Source: Pseudomonadales bacterium
GTDB taxonomy: Bacteria; Pseudomonadota; Gammaproteobacteria; Pseudomonadales; Azotimanducaceae
Assembly (NCBI GenBank): GCA_022448765.1
Contig: JAKUTI010000159.1
Span: 1 to 6,365, forward strand
Direction of reading: 5' to 3'
DNA length: 6,365 nucleotides
The notes under the pieces were generated by a model that worked only from the letters and a program-made list of their open reading frames with translations, was not told where the DNA came from and did not search any database. This document shows, one piece after another, positions 5,819-6,365 of this stretch. The position numbers and the translations under genes were made by a program. The first letter of the stretch is position 1. Each line of letters starts with the position of its first letter.

Positions 5819-6365
5819 CCCGTTGACGATGATCGCTTTACCGATCACTTTGCGCTTTGTGATCAGGTCTAGGGCCTCAGCGGTTCTCTCGAGCGGTAGT
5901 CGATGCGAGATGTACGGGTTAATGCGACCACTAGCCAACCATTGCATTAGGATTGCTTGATTACGTTGTGACCAGGCGGGATCGTTCCGTGCAAGCCCCC
6001 CAATAGTGAAGCCGATGAGTTCCGCATCCTTGATTAAGAGGTGATTTGTTTTAGCGAGAGCAGGTCGGCCACCGGTAAACCCGACAATCAGGATACGGCC
6101 GAACGGAGCGATGCATCGCATCGACTCGTCGAAGACATCTCCCCCGACAGGGTCATAAATTACATCAGCGCCCTTACCACCGGTTAGTTCTTTGACCTCT
6201 TCACGGAAACCGTCTGAATAGTTGATGAGATGATCCGCACCAACCTCACCGACGACCTCGAGCTTGTCGTCGTTTCCGGCCGTCGCGATAACGGTGGCAC
6301 CCATAAGTTTGCCGACGTCAACGGCTGCAAGACCGACACCACCGGCTGCCCCGTGCACTAGGAGG
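5816..6365 (-). CDS. NAD(P)H:quinone oxidoreductase family protein (MDR, zinc-independent), C-terminal part
   Basis: The last 182 codons are visible on the minus strand; the gene continues past the right edge. The visible part opens LLVHGAAGGVGLAAV, where A-A-G-G-V-G is the Rossmann dinucleotide-binding glycine motif of medium-chain dehydrogenases/reductases. It is followed by GATVIATAGNDDKLEVVGEVGADHLINY, KGADVIYDPVGGDVF and FGRILIVGFTGG, all standard positions of the quinone oxidoreductase branch. The end, YISHRLPLERTAEALDLITKRKVIGKAIIVNG, is the normal MDR C-terminus, so the 3' end is intact. The likely reaction is NADPH-dependent reduction of a quinone or an enone-type carbonyl; the substrate is not readable, and the N-terminal GroES-like catalytic domain lies outside the window. 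A GTG at 6356-6358 is internal, not a start. It converges on the PNPOx-like operon with a 20-base gap. Confidence 0.9.
   Translation of the reverse strand, partial: LLVHGAAGGVGLAAVDVGKLMGATVIATAGNDDKLEVVGEVGADHLINYSDGFREEVKELTGGKGADVIYDPVGGDVFDESMRCIAPFGRILIVGFTGGRPALAKTNHLLIKDAELIGFTIGGLARNDPAWSQRNQAILMQWLASGRINPYISHRLPLERTAEALDLITKRKVIGKAIIVNG

Overview
The window reads as a stretch of chromosome from a Gram-negative bacterium of moderate GC (a little over half by eye). An outer-membrane beta-barrel protein with a Sec signal peptide, a SPOR domain and a bacterial tRNA-Arg(ACG) with encoded CCA all fit a proteobacterium. A marine or other environmental gammaproteobacterium is my best guess, but it rests on gene content and style, not on a marker gene.

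Layout, left to right. (1) Positions 1-299, plus strand: the last 98 codons of an enoyl-CoA hydratase/isomerase (crotonase) family gene that begins outside the window. (2) 382-1590, plus: a phytanoyl-CoA dioxygenase (PhyH)-like Fe(II)/2-oxoglutarate oxygenase with a complete HxD...H...R active site and an unusual ~105-residue N-terminal extension. It ends in three tandem stop codons. (3) 1591-1923: no protein gene called. It holds a tRNA-Arg(ACG) on the minus strand (1701-1777), a 12-bp palindrome just past the tRNA 3' end, and a plausible sigma70-type promoter at 1866-1894 reading right. (4) 1924-4800, plus: a 958-residue exported protein joining a SPOR peptidoglycan-binding domain, a low-complexity linker, a CBM9-like domain and a DUF5916 outer-membrane beta-barrel. 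(5) 4828-5340 and 5337-5795, plus: a PNPOx-like split-barrel flavoprotein and a small uncharacterised beta-rich protein whose GTG start overlaps the previous stop (GTGA), so they are probably translationally coupled. (6) 5816-6365, minus: the C-terminal part of a zinc-independent NAD(P)H:quinone oxidoreductase of the MDR superfamily, converging on the preceding operon.

The crotonase, PhyH-like oxygenase, flavoprotein and quinone oxidoreductase suggest oxidative or acyl-CoA/small-molecule metabolism, but they are not one obvious pathway.

The most interesting object is the 958-residue gene. Its domain combination could physically tie an outer-membrane barrel to septal peptidoglycan. Its linker also contains a 10-bp-stem, tetraloop, T-rich-tailed hairpin that looks like an intrinsic terminator inside an open reading frame. 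That could be a fossil of the gene fusion or an attenuator. A second, 27-bp palindrome lies in the barrel coding region. No CRISPR array, insertion sequence, integrase or defence gene is visible.
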